Assembly (NCBI RefSeq): GCF_004375085.3
Contig: NZ_SNAQ03000013.1
Span: 1 to 64,000, forward strand
Origin: Lewinella sp. W8
Lineage (GTDB): Bacteria; Bacteroidota; Bacteroidia; Chitinophagales; Saprospiraceae
Length of the DNA stretch: 64,000 nucleotides
Direction: 5' to 3'
In this document: positions 62,570 through 64,000 of the stretch, piece after piece
Position numbering within the stretch: the first letter of the stretch is position 1
Layout: every line of letters starts with the position of its first letter
Notes under the pieces: generated by a model
What the model was told of the DNA's origin: nothing
The model's input: only the letters and a program-made list of their open reading frames with translations
Database searches by the model: none
Program-made: the position numbers and the translations under genes

Positions 62570-63655
62570 CTACACCTTGAAGTAGCGGAAGTCCATACCA
62601 TCCTCGATGGCCAGCAGGGTTTCGTAAATGAGTTTGATAACCCCCTCGACGTCGTCTTTGTGCGCCATCTCCACCGTAGTGTGCATGTAGCGCAGCGGCA
62701 GACTGATGAGGGCGGAGGGGACGCCGCCGTTGGAGTAGGCAAAGGCGTCCGTATCGGTGCCCGTAGCCCGGCTGCTGGCCTCCCGCTGGATGTCAATTTC
62801 CTTCTCGGCGGCCGTATCGATGATGAGTTGCAGCAACTTATTGTGCACGGCCGGAGCGTAGGTCACGGTAGGACCGGCGCCCGACTTCACGTCGCCCACC
62901 TTTTTCTTGTTCAGCATCGGAGTGCCGGTATCGTGGGTAACGTCAGTGACGATGGCCACCTGCGGTTTAATTCGGTCGGCGATCATCTCCGCGCCCCGCA
63001 GACCGACTTCTTCCTGCACGGAATTGACGATGTACAGCGAGTAGGGGAGTTCCACCTTGTTTTCCCGCAGCAGGCGGGCAACTTCGGCGATGCAGAATCC
63101 TCCCATCCGGTTGTCCAGCGCCCGTCCGCAGTAGTAGCGGTCGTTCATGACCTCCAGCTCGTCCGGATACGTAATCACGGAGCCCACGTGGATACCCATT
63201 TCCAGCACCTCGTCCTTGCTTTCCGCCCCGACGTCAATGAAAATGTTGTGGATTTGGGGTTGCAGCTTGGCTTCGTCGCCCCGGCGCGTGTGAATGGCCG
63301 GCCAGCCGAAGACGCCGCGGACTACCCCCTTGTCACCGTGGATGTTAACCCGTTTGGACGGAGCGATCTGGTGGTCGCTGCCGCCGTTTCTGATCACGTA
63401 GATGTAACCGTTATCGGCGATGTAGTGGACAAACCAGCTGATCTCGTCGGCGTGACCTTCGATGACCACGCGGTAGTCTTTTCCGGGATTGATGACGCCG
63501 TAGGCGGTTCCGTAATTGTCCAGCTCCACTTCGTCCACGTAGGGGCGCAGGTACTCCAACCACAGTTGCTGCCCGGGGGACTCAAAGCCCGTCGGAGAAG
63601 CATTGTTGAGGTATCGGTGGAGGAATTCTTCAGAGTGCTTGGTCAAAATAGCCAT
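62570..63655 (-). CDS. M42-family metallo-aminopeptidase or glutamyl aminopeptidase-like
   Basis: 361 residues. Zinc ligands appear in order: IEGHADEISW (His), RALDNRMGG (Asp), NSVQEEVGLRGA (Glu pair), TDVTHDTGT (Asp) and RYMHTTVEMAH (His). The domain inserted in the middle (GVVRGVFGWPAIHT) is the PDZ-like part of M42 enzymes, which form tetrahedral dodecamers that trim peptides. It is also similar to endoglucanase M of older annotations. It is cytoplasmic, with no signal peptide. Confidence 0.93.
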   Translation of the reverse strand: MAILTKHSEEFLHRYLNNASPTGFESPGQQLWLEYLRPYVDEVELDNYGTAYGVINPGKDYRVVIEGHADEISWFVHYIADNGYIYVIRNGGSDHQIAPSKRVNIHGDKGVVRGVFGWPAIHTRRGDEAKLQPQIHNIFIDVGAESKDEVLEMGIHVGSVITYPDELEVMNDRYYCGRALDNRMGGFCIAEVARLLRENKVELPYSLYIVNSVQEEVGLRGAEMIADRIKPQVAIVTDVTHDTGTPMLNKKKVGDVKSGAGPTVTYAPAVHNKLLQLIIDTAAEKEIDIQREASSRATGTDTDAFAYSNGGVPSALISLPLRYMHTTVEMAHKDDVEGVIKLIYETLLAIEDGMDFRYFKV

Positions 63656-63840
63656 GAATGAAATTGTTCCCTGTACGAATAAGGGGGGATAACTTTGGGG
63701 AATGTTTGGGTAGCCGAGAGGATAATTAATTGAGCCGCGGAGAGTTCATTCCGGGGGCGCCATTAACCATCGCACGGCCCCGATGGCCTAGGTGATGGAG
63801 AATTTACTTGCCGCTGCCTCTTGCCTTTTCCAAATCAGCA

Positions 63841-63863
63841 TTTGGGCGAGGGGCCGCAGGTGC
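63841..63863 (-). repeat. 23-bp copy of the dispersed GCACCTGCG element
   Basis: Exact reverse complement of 33894-33916. It lies in the gap 63656-63892, which otherwise shows only a TAACTTTG box at 63690-63697 with no gene after it. Confidence 0.8.
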
Positions 63864-63892
63864 AAGCATAATTCGGGGAGCAAGGTACGGAT

Positions 63893-64000
63893 TTACCGGT
63901 TTTCAAAGGCCTCGCTCCAGGCGCGGGGGTCTTTTCGCCATTCCTGGAGGGTGGAAGCGGCTGCGCTGGAGATGTAGTCCTGTGCTACGGCTTCCTCCAA
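63893..64000 (-). CDS. C-terminal end of an unidentified protein (5' end outside window)
   Basis: The last 108 bases read on the minus strand give 35 residues and a stop without interruption: EEAVAQDYISSAAA, then STLQEWRKDPRAWSEAF and ENR. The composition and GC-rich third positions look coding, but the fragment is too short to name. The gene would extend beyond base 64000. Confidence 0.45.
   Translation of the reverse strand: MEEAVAQDYISSAAASTLQEWRKDPRAWSEAFENR

Noticed and set aside
63792-63977. 61-codon plus-strand frame at the right end
   Set aside because: It crosses a dispersed repeat and the probable minus-strand gene end; composition not protein-like.

Overview
The window looks like a chromosomal segment of a free-living, probably marine or aquatic member of the Bacteroidota, most like the Saprospiria/Lewinella group. 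Three lines of evidence support this. Secreted proteins end in type IX secretion (Por/T9SS) C-terminal domains. Many genes are preceded by the Bacteroidota promoter signature TAnnTTTG (sometimes with TTTG about 20 nt upstream) and not by a Shine-Dalgarno sequence. The gene families are also typical: tandem OmpH/Skp proteins, choice-of-anchor B, TIGR02757, YfiT, and a histidine kinase/LytTR pair. Coding regions are GC-rich, especially at third positions. No rRNA, tRNA, CRISPR array, prophage or plasmid function was seen.

Layout. 1-734: 3' end of a dockerin/T9SS protein, then a repeat-filled gap. 1.6-3.4 kb: LytS-type kinase overlapping its LytTR regulator, followed by a 68-bp tandem repeat. 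3.9-9.0 kb: comM, a family 9 glycoside hydrolase lipoprotein, a hydrolase-OsmC fusion and a one-helix peptide. 9.0-12.2 kb: a cyclic-nucleotide-domain histidine kinase with a response regulator fused to a thioredoxin-reductase-like flavoprotein. 12.3-16.5 kb: membrane protein, trmD, manC and a TPR-like protein. 16.7-22.7 kb: leucine synthesis (leuA, then leuC-leuD-leuB), broken by an S1/P1 nuclease, a MITE-like element and a four-helix-bundle gene that sits between leuC and leuD. 22.8-29.2 kb: small enzymes, a membrane protein, a secreted LVIVD-type protein and TIGR02757. 29.3-32.1 kb: an animal-type haem peroxidase with dockerin and T9SS domains. 32.4-36.4 kb: geranylgeranyl-reductase-like flavoprotein and RNase R. 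36.4-43.6 kb: repeats, a duplicated cupredoxin-like protein, two OmpH proteins with murI, a DinB protein and an 801-residue secreted protein of unknown function. 43.6-51.1 kb: pnp with a long structured leader, an XRE-Fic fusion, an oxidoreductase, an MBL lipoprotein and argH. 51.2-52.3 kb: a REP-associated tyrosine transposase with its REP elements. 52.3-56.4 kb: an iodotyrosine-deiodinase-like flavoprotein, ftsH, rsfS and birA. 56.4-64 kb: repeats, an S9 peptidase, an FGGY gluconokinase, a UbiA-like membrane protein, an M42 peptidase and the tail of one further gene.

The genes fall into housekeeping (trmD, murI, rnr, pnp, ftsH, rsfS, birA, argH, leuABCD), secreted or envelope functions (GH9, peroxidase, choice-of-anchor B, S9 peptidase) and signalling. 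The most unusual signals are the kinase/REC-flavoprotein module, the RAYT/REP pair, and a dispersed GC-rich word (core GCACCTGCG) that recurs at least ten times across the window, mostly between genes.
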